Source: Pseudomonas sp. P7548 (GTDB lineage Bacteria > Pseudomonadota > Gammaproteobacteria > Pseudomonadales > Pseudomonadaceae). Taken from it: a stretch of 64,000 nucleotides of DNA. The first letter of the stretch is position 1. Each line of letters begins with the position of its first letter. The position numbers and the translations under genes are program-made. The notes beneath the pieces are model-generated. The model worked only from the letters and a program-made list of their open reading frames with translations, was not told the DNA's origin and did no database searches. Shown here in pieces: positions 43,669 to 53,747 of the stretch. The stretch spans positions 30,415 through 94,414 of the forward strand of contig NZ_JACARO010000063.1 in NCBI RefSeq assembly GCF_013386585.1. The letters are read 5' to 3'.

Positions 43669-43770
43669 GGTGGGTACCTTGGCTGAAGAAACATGTAAGA
43701 ACAAAGATGGGGCCATCTTAATTACAATCAATGCCCACCGCAGCTATCAGCAGAAGAGAGAGAGGCTATC

Positions 43771-44313
43771 GTGACCCTTCGCACCTATCAGAACCACACG
43801 CCAACCCTGGGCGCCGGGGCTTTTGTCGATATTTCGGCGGTGGTGATCGGCGATGTCGAAATCGGCACCGACAGCTCGGTTTGGCCGCTCACGGTGATCC
43901 GTGGCGACATGCACCGCATCCGCATCGGTGCCCGCACCAGCGTGCAGGACGGATGCGTGCTGCACATCACCCATGCCGGCCCGTTCAATCCGGACGGTTT
44001 CCCGCTGCTGATCGGCGACGACGTGACCATCGCCCACAAGGTCATGCTGCACGGCTGCACCGTCGGTAATCGCATTTTGATCGGCATGGGCAGCATCGTG
44101 ATGGACGGCGCGGTGGTCGAGGATGACGTGATCATCGGCGCCGGCAGCCTGGTGCCACCGGGCAAGAAACTCGAGAGCGGCTTTTTGTACGTGGGCAGCC
44201 CGGTTAAACAAATCCGTCCGTTGACCGACAAGGAGCGTGCCTTTTTCACCTACAGCGCAGCGAACTACGTGAAGCTCAAAGACCTGCACCTGGCCGAAGG
44301 ATTCAATCAATGA
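43771..44313 (+). CDS. Gamma-carbonic anhydrase-like hexapeptide protein (YrdA family)
   Basis: A 180-residue left-handed beta-helix protein with hexapeptide repeats and a C-terminal helix. Putative zinc ligands are His68 (HITHAG), His89 (TIAHK) and His94 (VMLHG). This matches YrdA/PaaY-like gamma-CA proteins, many of which show little or no CA activity, so the enzymatic role is uncertain. The gene overlaps the following HAD phosphatase by four bases (ATGA). Divergent from prlC. Confidence 0.9.
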   Translation: MTLRTYQNHTPTLGAGAFVDISAVVIGDVEIGTDSSVWPLTVIRGDMHRIRIGARTSVQDGCVLHITHAGPFNPDGFPLLIGDDVTIAHKVMLHGCTVGNRILIGMGSIVMDGAVVEDDVIIGAGSLVPPGKKLESGFLYVGSPVKQIRPLTDKERAFFTYSAANYVKLKDLHLAEGFNQ

Positions 44314-44969
44314 CCCTGAACTACACCACCGTCCTGTTCGACCTGGACGGCACCCTCACCGACCCGCGTGAAGGCATCACCCGTTCGATCCAATACGCCC
44401 TCGGCAAGCTGGGCATCGACGAGCCGGACCTGACGAAGCTGGAACACTTCATCGGCCCGCCGCTGCTGCAAGCCTTCATGCAGTTCTACGGCTTCGATGA
44501 GGCCAAGGCGTGGGAGGCGGTGAATTTTTATCGCGAACGCTTCAAGGTCACCGGCCTGTATGAAAACCGTGTGTTCGAAGGCGTGATGCCGTTGCTGGAA
44601 GACCTGAGCAGCCAAGGCCGCCAGCTCTACGTGGCCACGTCCAAGCCCTGGGTGTTTGCCCGCGAAATCGCCCGGCATTTTGATTTCGCCAAGCATTTCA
44701 AGGTGATCTACGGCAGCGAGCTGGATGGCACGCGTACCAACAAGGTTGAGCTGATCGCGCACTTGATCCGCGAAGAAGGCCTGGACCCGGCCACCACCTT
44801 GATGATTGGTGACCGCAAGCACGACCTGATTGGCGCGCGCAGCAATGGCCTGGATTCGGCGGCGGTGGGGTATGGGTTTGGCAGCTTCGAGGAGTTGAGT
44901 GCCGAGGCGCCGACCTGGCATTTTGAGACGTTGGCGCAGATGCATCAGGCGTTTTTGCAGCGGCCTTGA
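44310..44969 (+). CDS. HAD family phosphatase (phosphoglycolate phosphatase-like)
   Basis: A 219-residue HAD hydrolase with motif I DLDGTLTD (Asp11 nucleophile, Asp13), motif II VATSKPW (Thr/Ser), and motif III/IV MIGDRKHD. The cap is the helical C1 type of Gph. Substrate is unknown: phosphoglycolate or nucleotide monophosphates are typical. It is coupled to the gamma-CA gene by overlap. The ribose and pyrimidine phosphatases of the family look similar, so I leave the symbol empty. Confidence 0.88.
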   Translation: MTLNYTTVLFDLDGTLTDPREGITRSIQYALGKLGIDEPDLTKLEHFIGPPLLQAFMQFYGFDEAKAWEAVNFYRERFKVTGLYENRVFEGVMPLLEDLSSQGRQLYVATSKPWVFAREIARHFDFAKHFKVIYGSELDGTRTNKVELIAHLIREEGLDPATTLMIGDRKHDLIGARSNGLDSAAVGYGFGSFEELSAEAPTWHFETLAQMHQAFLQRP

Positions 44970-44976
44970 GATTGCC

Positions 44977-45058
44977 ATCGCCGGCAAGCCAGCTCCCACA
45001 GTTGACCGGGTTCCACATTTGAAATGGGGTCAACTGTAGGAGCCGGCTTGCCGGCGAT
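44977..45058. repeat. REP pair with cores facing inward
   Basis: Left copy ATCGCCGGCAAGCCAGCTCCCAC and right copy GTAGGAGCCGGCTTGCCGGCGAT, with an inner palindrome (CAGTTGACC / GGTCAACTG), so the hairpin exceeds 30 bases. Heads face the centre as at 15730. Convergent gap between the HAD gene and the aminopeptidase. Confidence 0.88.
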
Positions 45059-45064
45059 GAGGCC

Positions 45065-46108
45065 CTAAAGACCACCCCCTTCCAACCGTTTCAACGCCGC
45101 CTTGCGCTGCGCCACCGGCAACCCACCCATCTTCTCCACCGCCGCAAAAAACCTCACCCAATCCCCATCCACCTGCCGAAACAACGCCGCAAACGCCGGC
45201 ACCCACTGGTCATACAGCCCGAACGGCAACAGTCGCGCATTGTTCATCGGCTGGTTAATCCACACGTCATAGCGTTTATCCCCCGCCCACCGGCTGTCGC
45301 GCATCTGCCGGTAATCACGGCGCAAGCGCTCAAACTCTGCGGCTTTGGCCTGGCGCATCACATCGGCGGCCAACGGTTGGGCGTACAGCGTTTCCAGGCG
45401 CTTGCGAGTGTCGAGCACCAGCCGGATGAACTGGTCGCGTTGCTTCAATGCCGCGTCGCTGACCGGCGCCAGGCCGCGTGCAGCACGCCATTGGCGGGTG
45501 CCTTCCTGCTCAACGAAGTTGGCGTAGGACTCGTTGAACTCGGTGTCGTCCTTCACATAAAAACGCTGGTGCGCCAATTCATGGAAGATCAGCGTGGCCA
45601 GGCGCTCATCGCCCCAGTTCATCATCGAACTCATGATCGGGTCGTTGAACCAACCCAAGGTCGAATAAGCCTCCACCCCGCCAATCGACACGTCCATGCC
45701 CCGTTGCCGCAACAACGCCGCTTCGCCACGCGCCGCGCCCTGGTTGTAATAACCGCGATAGGCCACGCAACCGGCAATCGGAAAGCAATGGGTTTCAGGT
45801 GAAAGGGAAAACTCCTGAGTGGCAAACACATTCCAGACCACGTAAGGCCGGCCAATGTCCGCGTACAACCTGTAACTCTGGTTGTCGGGCAAGTGCAGGT
45901 GTTCGCTGGCAAAGGTGCGCGCTTTCTGCGATTGCACCAAGTGCTCACGCAAAACCTGGGGGCGGGAAGGGTCGGCGATCACCTCGGCAACCGGCTCACG
46001 CGCACGCAGCAACTGCCATTGGCCGCTGGCCAACTGGCTGTAATAGCTGACGCTGGAACAGCCGCTGAGCAGCACCGCCAGCAACCCTGGAAGAAAACGC
46101 CTGACCAT
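45065..46108 (-). CDS. Putative lipoprotein aminopeptidase (HExxH)
   Basis: A 347-residue predicted lipoprotein (lipobox LLSGC, Cys17) of the PF10023 putative-aminopeptidase family. The zinc motif is HELAH at 176-180 in ATLIFHELAHQRFY, and the nearby AYSTLGWFNDPI segment is conserved. It should be anchored in the periplasm. Substrate unknown. Converges with the HAD gene; divergent from the next small gene. Confidence 0.82.
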   Translation of the reverse strand: MVRRFLPGLLAVLLSGCSSVSYYSQLASGQWQLLRAREPVAEVIADPSRPQVLREHLVQSQKARTFASEHLHLPDNQSYRLYADIGRPYVVWNVFATQEFSLSPETHCFPIAGCVAYRGYYNQGAARGEAALLRQRGMDVSIGGVEAYSTLGWFNDPIMSSMMNWGDERLATLIFHELAHQRFYVKDDTEFNESYANFVEQEGTRQWRAARGLAPVSDAALKQRDQFIRLVLDTRKRLETLYAQPLAADVMRQAKAAEFERLRRDYRQMRDSRWAGDKRYDVWINQPMNNARLLPFGLYDQWVPAFAALFRQVDGDWVRFFAAVEKMGGLPVAQRKAALKRLEGGGL

Positions 46109-46247
46109 GCCCCGACTCCTGGGTTATTGATTCGCCAGACTATCCTGCCCGCACGGAATTTTTCCATGGCGTGGCGTGTTTATACTCATAGGGAGTCTGC
46201 TGCCATCCGCGCCAGGCTCAATTCTTTCCAACCGTTGAGTGCCTGCC

Positions 46248-46670
46248 ATGCGCCAGCTCTTGCTTCCCCTCGCCGCCGTGTTCCTCACAGCGTGCGCAAC
46301 CACGCCGATCCCGCCAGCGGACCCGCACCAGGCCTGGGTCGACTTCATCACCCCGACACCCGGTGCCAAGCTGGTAATGGCCCAGCGCCTGGACGGCAAG
46401 AACCTCAACGATGGGCGTTTCTTCCAGGTGCCACCGGGCAGCCATGAGCTGATGGTGCGCTTCGATTTCGAGGTAAATACCGGCACGGGGATCGGCGGGC
46501 TGGACCAGACGCGCGACCGCACCTGCTTCATGACCCTGCAGTACGACAATTTCCAGGCGGGGCAGCACTATCAGTTGGAAGGACGCTCGCTGGCGTTCAC
46601 GCCCAACATCCGGCTGTATGACGCTGCTGGCAAGTTACTGGCCGAAGAGCGCAGTGTGAACTGCCTCTGA
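46248..46670 (+). CDS. Small lipoprotein of unknown function
   Basis: A 140-residue predicted lipoprotein from ATG 46248 (MRQLLLPLAAV), with signal peptide and lipobox LTAC (Cys15). The body is beta-rich with conserved PGSHELMVRFDFEV and CFMTLQYDNFQAGQHY; a PEGA-like or DUF-type periplasmic domain is possible. Its stop is immediately followed by the converging DUF1161 gene (no gap). Confidence 0.65.
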   Translation: MRQLLLPLAAVFLTACATTPIPPADPHQAWVDFITPTPGAKLVMAQRLDGKNLNDGRFFQVPPGSHELMVRFDFEVNTGTGIGGLDQTRDRTCFMTLQYDNFQAGQHYQLEGRSLAFTPNIRLYDAAGKLLAEERSVNCL

Positions 46671-46910
46671 TCAGTCGTTGTTTTTCTGGTAGAGGATGCG
46701 CTTGGAGCCGTTTTCGCAAGAACCGACAATCATCGCACTGTCGTGATTCTTGGCTTCTTCGGCGGTGATGATTTCCAGGGTGTACGAAGGAATCGCCTTG
46801 GCCTGGATATTCGTTTCAATCTCTTTCCTGAGCTCTTCACAATCTTTTGGAGCGGCCACGGCCGACGTGGCCAGAACACCGCAGATGATCGCCAAGGCAA
46901 AACGTTTCAT
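46671..46910 (-). CDS. DUF1161 exported protein, copy 1
   Basis: A 79-residue protein with a signal peptide (cleavage near VAA-APK, residue 19-20) and a DUF1161 domain: Cys in PKDCEELRKEIE and a second Cys in VGSCENGSKRILY, likely a disulfide. Function unknown. A paralogue lies at 48919-49146. Abuts a convergent lipoprotein gene. Confidence 0.85.
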   Translation of the reverse strand: MKRFALAIICGVLATSAVAAPKDCEELRKEIETNIQAKAIPSYTLEIITAEEAKNHDSAMIVGSCENGSKRILYQKNND

Positions 46911-47014
46911 GTGTGAAGCTCCCTGAATGCACTGCGCACGGGTGTGCGCCTAGGCAGTAATGGCTATTCGACCACAGTTTGTAAATGCGAGTTCTGATTT
47001 AACACAAACCAAAT

Positions 47015-47101
47015 GTGGGAGCGGGCTTGCTCGCGAATGCGGTGTGTCAGTCAATAAATCTGTGACTGTTACACCGCATTCGCGAGCAAGCCCGCTCCCA
47101 C
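47015..47101. repeat. REPIN, GTGGGAGCGGGCTTGCTCGCGAA type
   Basis: Two outward-headed copies of the 23-base core with matching inner arms (TGCGGTGT / ACACCGCA). It sits between the upstream side of the DUF1161 gene and the osmC 3' end (both minus strand). Same sub-type as 63686-63772. Confidence 0.9.
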
Positions 47102-47116
47102 AGGGGTTCTGTTGCG

Positions 47117-47548
47117 TTAGTTTACGAGAGTGGCATCCAGGCTGATTTTTGCATTCAGCACCTTGGAGACCGGGCAACCTTCCTTGGCCTTTTTGCTCAG
47201 TTCATCGAACTGCGCCTGGCTCGCGCCGGGGATCTTGGCCTTGAGGATCAGGTGCACAGCGGTAATGGCGAAGCCGCCGTCGACTTGATCCAGGGTGACT
47301 TCGGCCTGGGTGTCGATGCTGTCAGCCTTGAGGCCGGCATCACCCAGAATCATGGAAAAGGCCATGGAGAAGCAGCCGGCATGGGCCGCGCCAATCAATT
47401 CCTCAGGGTTGGTGCCCTTGCCGCCCTCGAAACGCGCCTTGAAGCCGTAGGGCGCTTCGCGCAATACGCCGGTTTCCGTAGAGATGGAGCCCAGGCCAGT
47501 CTTCAGGTCACCTTCCCAATGCGCGGATGCTTTTTTCACGATACTCAT
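47117..47548 (-). CDS. osmC: OsmC family peroxiredoxin
   Basis: Reduces organic hydroperoxides. The 143-residue product starts at ATG 47548 (MSIVKKASAHWEG) after GAGGAG; a longer frame upstream has no match. Redox Cys are Cys59 (HAGCFSMAF) and Cys125 (EGCPVSK). Length and motifs are typical of the OsmC rather than Ohr subgroup. In E. coli osmC is osmotically and RpoS induced. Confidence 0.93.
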   Translation of the reverse strand: MSIVKKASAHWEGDLKTGLGSISTETGVLREAPYGFKARFEGGKGTNPEELIGAAHAGCFSMAFSMILGDAGLKADSIDTQAEVTLDQVDGGFAITAVHLILKAKIPGASQAQFDELSKKAKEGCPVSKVLNAKISLDATLVN

Positions 47549-47765
47549 AGCGATCTCCTCGAACGGTGGTTTTGCGTCAGTAAGGGTTCTGAGGATAGAC
47601 GCCCCGCCAAAGTTCATCTTGTCGGAGAAACCTAGCAATGCAGTAGGAAATTTCCATCCTCGCTATTGAATCTCGGGTATATGCCCACATCTCATTAACC
47701 ATGCACATGAAGCGGCAGGTTTTGGTTCGTCTATAAGCCTGCGCACCTAATGGAGAAGCAGGCTT

Positions 47766-48767
47766 ATGAAATCGCTGTCCGACGTGAAGTTCTCGACCCT
47801 CGACCTCGTGCCCGTGCGCGCCAACGGCAGCCCGGCACAGTCGTTGCGCAACTCCCTGGACCTGGCCCAGCACGTGGAAAAGTTCGGCTACAACCGCTTC
47901 TGGGTGGCCGAGCACCACAACATGGACGGCATCGCCAGCTCGGCTACTTCGGTGTTGTTGGGCTACCTGGCGGGCGGTACGTCGACCATCCGCGTCGGCT
48001 CCGGTGGCGTGATGCTGCCCAACCACGCGCCGCTGGTGATTGCCGAGCAGTTCGGCACCCTTGAAAGCCTCTACCCCGGCCGTATCGACCTGGGCCTGGG
48101 CCGTGCGCCCGGCTCCGACCAGATGACCGCCCGCGCCCTGCGTCGTGAGCGTTCCGGCAGTGCTGACGATTTCCCCGAAGATGTCGCCGAACTGATGGCC
48201 TACCTGGGCCCGCGCACCCCCGACCAGCGGGTGATTGCGGTTCCCGGCACCGGGACCAACGTGCCGGTGTGGCTGCTGGGCTCCAGCCTGTTCAGCGCAC
48301 AGCTGGCAGGTGAGCGAGGCTTGCCCTACGCCTTCGCCTCCCATTTCGCACCACGCCTGATGCACGAGGCGATCCGCGTCTACCGCAACCACTTCAAGCC
48401 TTCAGCCGTGCTGGACAAGCCCTACGTCATGCTTGGCATTCCGCTGGTGGCCGCCGACACCGATGAGCAGGCCGATTACCTGGCGACTTCCGTGTACCAG
48501 CGCATTCTCGCCCTGATGCGCGGGCAGAGCCTGGTGCAGCGCCCACCGGTGAAAACCATGGACGGCCTGTGGCTGCCCCATGAAAAAGACGCTGTAGGCA
48601 GCTTCCTGGGCCTGGCGATGGTGGGTAGCCCGGCGAAGATCCGCGCCAAGCTGGAAGTGCTGATCGAACAAACCGGCGCCGATGAGCTGATTTTCACCTG
48701 TGACCTGTACGAGCACGCCGACCGGATTCATTCCTACGAGTTGCTGGCGCAATTGATGAAGGGTTGA
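47766..48767 (+). CDS. Luciferase-like (LLM class) flavin monooxygenase
   Basis: A 333-residue TIM-barrel FMN/F420-type oxidoreductase of the bacterial luciferase-like family, group with YhbW: N-terminal LSDVKFSTLDLVPV, WVAEHHNM and RIDLGLGRAPGSD. Natural substrate unknown; most act with FMNH2 and O2. Monocistronic; it has a TPR-free cytosolic layout. Divergent from osmC, and convergent with the second DUF1161 gene over a REP doublet. Confidence 0.85.
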   Translation: MKSLSDVKFSTLDLVPVRANGSPAQSLRNSLDLAQHVEKFGYNRFWVAEHHNMDGIASSATSVLLGYLAGGTSTIRVGSGGVMLPNHAPLVIAEQFGTLESLYPGRIDLGLGRAPGSDQMTARALRRERSGSADDFPEDVAELMAYLGPRTPDQRVIAVPGTGTNVPVWLLGSSLFSAQLAGERGLPYAFASHFAPRLMHEAIRVYRNHFKPSAVLDKPYVMLGIPLVAADTDEQADYLATSVYQRILALMRGQSLVQRPPVKTMDGLWLPHEKDAVGSFLGLAMVGSPAKIRAKLEVLIEQTGADELIFTCDLYEHADRIHSYELLAQLMKG

Positions 48768-48785
48768 CCCCCTCAGGCAAAAAAA

Positions 48786-48896
48786 CGACGCACCTGTGGC
48801 GAGGGAGCTTGCTCCCGCTGGGCTGCGTAGCGGCCCCAAAAAATGGGAGCGCTACGCACTCCAGCGGGAGCAAGCTCCCTCGCCACAAGTGCGTCG
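48786..48896. repeat. REP doublet, GAGGGAGCTTGCTCCCG type
   Basis: Long inverted repeat: outer arms CGACGCAC(C/T)TGTGGCGAGGG and inner CTGCGTAGC-like complementary stretches. The core type equals the one at 848-939. Convergent gap between the LLM and DUF1161 genes. Confidence 0.85.
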
Positions 48897-48918
48897 AATT
48901 TATGTCTGCAACACGGGA

Positions 48919-49146
48919 TTAACCGCGCTTGTAAGCAATTTCCTTGGTACCGGCTTCGCAGCTACCGACTACTTTGTAACCTTCGGCTACAGCGCCCTTG
49001 TCCACTACTTCCAGCGAGTAATGCTTGGCGCCCTTGGCGTCGATTTTCGCAGCAATTTCGCTTTTCAGCTCTTCACATGGCTTGCCCGCCGCCAGGGCTG
49101 TGCCCGCAATGCTCAACAAACCTACCGCTAACAGGAACTTCTTCAT
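48919..49146 (-). CDS. DUF1161 exported protein, copy 2
   Basis: A 75-residue paralogue of the gene at 46671: signal peptide (cleavage near ALA-AGK, about residue 19), PCEELKSEIAAKIDAKG and VVGSCEAGTKEIAY with the same two Cys. Function unknown. GC and codon use match neighbours. Confidence 0.85.
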   Translation of the reverse strand: MKKFLLAVGLLSIAGTALAAGKPCEELKSEIAAKIDAKGAKHYSLEVVDKGAVAEGYKVVGSCEAGTKEIAYKRG

Positions 49147-49262
49147 CCGTTACTTTCCTTGCGCTGATCGAAAAGAGCGTGCCGGCGCGCGTCGCGTCGG
49201 CACCCTAAGGTTGTAGCGCAGGTTATGGCAATCGGCCAGTCGGCAAAGTTCAACCGATGCCA

Positions 49263-49478
49263 TCAACTACTGGCAATTCGGAACCCCACCTTGAGCGTGA
49301 CCTGAAAGTGCGCGGCCTTGCCGTCCTTGATGTGGCCGCGGGTTTCAGTCACCTCGAACCATTCCAGGTGCTTGATGCTCTTGTTGGCCTCGGCCAGGGC
49401 ATTGTTGATCGCGTCTTCGATGCTGGAGGTGGACGAGCCCACCAGTTCGACTTTCTTGTAGGTGTGATGATCACTCAT
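49263..49478 (-). CDS. Dodecin (flavin-storage protein)
   Basis: A 71-residue protein that forms a hollow dodecamer binding riboflavin/FMN or FAD. Trp40 in HLEWFEV and Gln59 in HFQVTLKVGF are the stacking and hydrogen-bonding residues. ATG 49478 follows GGAGAAC. It is monocistronic. Confidence 0.93.
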   Translation of the reverse strand: MSDHHTYKKVELVGSSTSSIEDAINNALAEANKSIKHLEWFEVTETRGHIKDGKAAHFQVTLKVGFRIASS

Positions 49479-49634
49479 GGCAGTTCTCCTAAGGGTCGTT
49501 AAGCAAGCGTAGCAGTCAATGTTCTTACTGCTTCTGGCGACCGTTCCTGGGTGAAAGTTCAGATTTACTGCACTTTCTGAAACCGCCGCAGTCGGTATCT
49601 ACACCTGCCACTCAATCACTTCAGGAGAGTCCAC

Positions 49635-49961
49635 ATGGCCAACACTTCTTTACGCAAAGCGTCGCTGGAAAGCATGGAAGCCGAGATTTCGAGCCTGCTC
49701 AAATCGCTGGAAAGCCTCAAGGACGATGCATCCGACGAGTCGCGCAAAACCTTGAAGGCCCTGAAAAGCAATGCCGAGAATGCCCTCAAGCATTCCCGCC
49801 ACTTGATCAGCGATGCCTACGAAGAAAGCAAAGTCAAAATCCGCGAAACCGGTGTTGCCACCCGGGACTACGCACAAGAGCACCCATGGACCACAGCCGG
49901 CGTCGCCGTCGGTGCATTGGGTCTGCTCGCCGCTTACCTGCTGTGCAAACGCGGCGATTAA
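49635..49961 (+). CDS. DUF883 (ElaB/YqjD-type) tail-anchored membrane protein
   Basis: A 108-residue protein: helical coiled-coil N-terminus (1-70) and one C-terminal membrane helix (about 84-103, TTAGVAVGALGLLAAYLL) ending CKRGD. ElaB/YqjD family proteins are inner-membrane, ribosome-associated and stationary-phase induced in E. coli. Its stop overlaps trpI by four bases tail to tail. Confidence 0.88.
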   Translation: MANTSLRKASLESMEAEISSLLKSLESLKDDASDESRKTLKALKSNAENALKHSRHLISDAYEESKVKIRETGVATRDYAQEHPWTTAGVAVGALGLLAAYLLCKRGD

Positions 49962-50854
49962 ACCGGTTCGCGCAGTAGCTCAGCCTTGAGCCACTGCGCC
50001 AGCTGCCCGGCGCGCCCATCTGCGGCACGCTTGGGTAGCCACAACGCCAGGTGCGCCGGGGTTTCACTGAAGCCCCATGGCGCCACCAGGCGGCCTGCCC
50101 GCAGGTCCTCGGCCACCAGTGGCTGCGGGGCAATCGCCACGCCCAACCCTGCCACTGCCGCCTCCAGCAAATAATACAAATGTTCAAAGCCCTGGCCGTG
50201 TTTCAACGCGCCGGGTTCGATGCCGTGCTGCGTGGCCCAACTGGGCCAGGCCTGTGGACGTGAGGTGGTGTGCAACAGCTTTTCACCACATAAAGCTTCA
50301 GCCGGCGCCTCGCGCAAGCGTTCATAACCGGCAAAGCGCGGGCTCATCACCGGGCCGATGCGTTCACTGGCCAGTTCATACACCTGCATGTCCGCCGGCC
50401 ATGGCGGCTCCGCGAACACCAACAGCGCGTCCAGGCCTGGGCGGCGCGGGTCCAGATCACCATCACCCGCCGACAGGTGCAAACGCAGGTCCGGCAAATC
50501 TGCATTCAAGCGGCCCAAACGCGGGATCAGCCAGCGCGCCAACAAACTGCCCGAACAACCGAGCACGAAAGGTGCGTCGGCGCTGGCCTGGGTCAGTTCC
50601 GCACACACGCCTCTGAGCCGCTCGAACGCATCAGTGGTGGCATCACGGAGACGTACGCCCGCATCTGTGAGTTTAAGGCCGCGCCCATCCTTGGCGAACA
50701 AACTGATACCCAACTGTTCCTCCAGCACCTTCAACTGCCGGCTGACAGCACCGTGGGTCACATGCAATTGCTCTGCGGCCTGGCTGACGCTGTTCAATCG
50801 CGCAGTGGCTTCAAAGGCACGCAGGGCATTGAGAGGGGGAAGGTCTCGGCTCAT
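49958..50854 (-). CDS. trpI: LysR-type activator TrpI
   Basis: Activator of trpBA that responds to indoleglycerol phosphate in Pseudomonas. The 298-residue protein has an N-terminal winged helix (about 5-64, SVSQAAEQLHVTHGAVSRQLK) and a LysR substrate-binding domain. Divergent from trpB with a 110-base control region; this arrangement is diagnostic of TrpI. Confidence 0.93.
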   Translation of the reverse strand: MSRDLPPLNALRAFEATARLNSVSQAAEQLHVTHGAVSRQLKVLEEQLGISLFAKDGRGLKLTDAGVRLRDATTDAFERLRGVCAELTQASADAPFVLGCSGSLLARWLIPRLGRLNADLPDLRLHLSAGDGDLDPRRPGLDALLVFAEPPWPADMQVYELASERIGPVMSPRFAGYERLREAPAEALCGEKLLHTTSRPQAWPSWATQHGIEPGALKHGQGFEHLYYLLEAAVAGLGVAIAPQPLVAEDLRAGRLVAPWGFSETPAHLALWLPKRAADGRAGQLAQWLKAELLREPV

Positions 50855-50873
50855 CTGTGAGTTTTCCTGACAG
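50855..50873. promoter_or_regulatory. Candidate TrpI operator in the trpI-trpB gap
   Basis: CTGTGAG-TTTTC-CTGACAG is a hyphenated inverted repeat (six of seven pairs) of LysR type directly next to the trpI start codon, in the 110-base divergent region. P. aeruginosa TrpI is known to bind near the trpI start and upstream of trpB; this exact sequence match was not checked. Confidence 0.35.
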
Positions 50874-50964
50874 GTTGCAGCGATCTTATCGGTTTTCAGC
50901 GCAGAAGGTCAGGGGTAGAGTGGCCCTCATTGCTTCCCACACCCATTCCTTCCTGGAGCGTCCC

Positions 50965-52190
<1,226 letters not shown>

Positions 52191-52191
<1 letters not shown>

Positions 52192-53000
52192 TGAGCCGCC
52201 TGCACACCCGCTTCGCACAGCTTAAAGAACAGAACCGCGCCGCCCTGGTGACCTTCGTCACCGCTGGCGACCCGGGCTATGACACCTCGCTGGCCATCCT
52301 CAAAGGCCTGCCGTCCGCAGGTGCCGACGTGATCGAGCTGGGCATGCCCTTCACCGACCCGATGGCCGACGGCCCGGCGATCCAGCTGGCCAATATCCGT
52401 GCGCTGAACGCCAAGCAGAACCTGGTGAAAACCCTGCAGATGGTGCGTGAGTTCCGCAAGGACAACAACGACACGCCCCTGGTGCTGATGGGCTACTTCA
52501 ACCCGATCCACAAGTACGGCGTGCCGCAGTTCATCGCCGACGCCAAAGAGGCCGGCGTTGATGGCCTGATCGTGGTCGACATGCCCCCAGAGCATAACGG
52601 CGAGCTATGCGACCCGGCCCAGGCCGCTGGCATCGACTTTATCCGTCTGACCACGCCGACCACCGATGACGTGCGCTTGCCCACCGTGCTCAACGGCAGC
52701 TCCGGCTTTGTGTACTACGTGTCGGTGGCCGGTGTGACCGGTGCCGGCGCCGCGACCCTGGAACACGTCGAAGAGGCCGTGACCCGCCTGCGTCGGCATA
52801 CCGACCTGCCGATCAGCATCGGTTTTGGTATTCGCACGCCGGAGCAAGCGGCAGCCATCGCGCGGTTGGCGGACGGTGTCGTGGTAGGTTCGGCATTGAT
52901 CGACCACATCGCCACTGCGAAAAATGATCAGCAAGCGATTGATGGCGTATTGAGCTTGTGCGCGGCGCTGTCGGAAGGTGTCCGTAACGCCCGTAAGTAA
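52191..53000 (+). CDS. trpA: Tryptophan synthase alpha subunit
   Basis: Cleaves indoleglycerol phosphate to indole, passed to TrpB through the internal tunnel. 269 residues; catalytic Glu49 (VIELGMPF) and Asp60 (PMADGPAI). Phosphate-binding GFGIRTPEQ near residue 210. Followed after about 75 bases by a strong terminator. Regulation through TrpI. Confidence 0.97.
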
Positions 53001-53076
53001 ACGCCGTGTACCAGTAGGTAAAGTTCCTGATACAGAGGAATCAAACTGAAAACTCAGTACCTAAACTGACAAGACC

Positions 53077-53111
53077 AAGGGATTTCGAACCTCGTTCGAA
53101 ATCCCTTTTTT
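53077..53111 (+). terminator. Strong Rho-independent terminator of trpBA
   Basis: Perfect 14-base arms (53077-53090 and 53094-53107, AAGGGATTTCGAAC / GTTCGAAATCCCTT) with a three-base loop followed by a T run to 53111. Confidence 0.92.
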
Positions 53112-53138
53112 GTTCGTGCAGTACTGAGGAAAGCCCCC

Positions 53139-53576
53139 ATGAAAATGCCTAAACGCTTGATCGCCGGTCTCGGCGTGCTGATGCTGGGTGCCACTGCCCT
53201 GGCACACGCGGCGCCATACGATCAGGGCGGCCCCGACCGTGGCGGCCCGCAAGGCCAGCACGAGCAGCGCGGCGATGACCATCGCGGCCCGCCAGACAAC
53301 CGTCGTGGCCCGCCGCAGGATTTCGGCCCGGTACGCCAGATCATCCACGACAACCACGGCCAGTTCGCCCGTGGCGCACCGCCGCCCCCAAACGTACGCC
53401 TGGTGCGTGGCCAGCCGCTGCCACGCGGCTATTATGGCGAACGCCTGGACAACCGAGCGCTGGGCCGCCTGCCGCAGTACCCAGGCTACGAATGGCGCCG
53501 TTCCGGGCCTGACGTGGTGTTGATCGCCGTGGGCACGGGGATCGTCTACGAAATCCTCGACGGCGTCCTGAACTAA
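53139..53576 (+). CDS. RcnB family periplasmic protein
   Basis: A 145-residue exported protein: signal peptide (cleavage AHA-APY, about residue 25), a Gly/Asp/Pro/His-rich low-complexity stretch (26-70) and a C-terminal RcnB-type domain (about 85-140, LPRGYYGERLDN and GTGIVYEILDGVL). E. coli RcnB modulates Ni/Co homeostasis; CigR-like homologues exist in virulence. Metal function here is unproven; no rcnA efflux gene is adjacent. Confidence 0.75.
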   Translation: MKMPKRLIAGLGVLMLGATALAHAAPYDQGGPDRGGPQGQHEQRGDDHRGPPDNRRGPPQDFGPVRQIIHDNHGQFARGAPPPPNVRLVRGQPLPRGYYGERLDNRALGRLPQYPGYEWRRSGPDVVLIAVGTGIVYEILDGVLN

Positions 53577-53607
53577 GCCCTCTGCACCTGTATTTCTTCC
53601 GCTAGGC

Positions 53608-53637
53608 TTGAAGGGTGAACGTATGTTCCCCCTTCAA
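53608..53637. repeat. 13-base inverted repeat downstream of the RcnB gene
   Basis: TTGAAGGGTGAAC and GTTCCCCCTTCAA are complementary except for one base, around loop GTAT. No T run follows. It lies 31 bases after the RcnB stop and 110 bases before the oxidase; it could be a 3' fold or an operator. Confidence 0.5.
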
Positions 53638-53747
53638 TCCACTTCATGCCTATTGCCTTCTAACACCTCTGCAAGCCACGCATTCCTTGCCTCGAGGTTG
53701 TTAAGTTAGTCGCATCAGAAGTCATCCTTGGCTCTTTGGAGTACATC

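Noticed and set aside
41647..43686. 679-codon plus-strand open frame
   Set aside because: Antisense shadow of prlC, which has the zinc motif and family length. No ribosome-binding site or domain.
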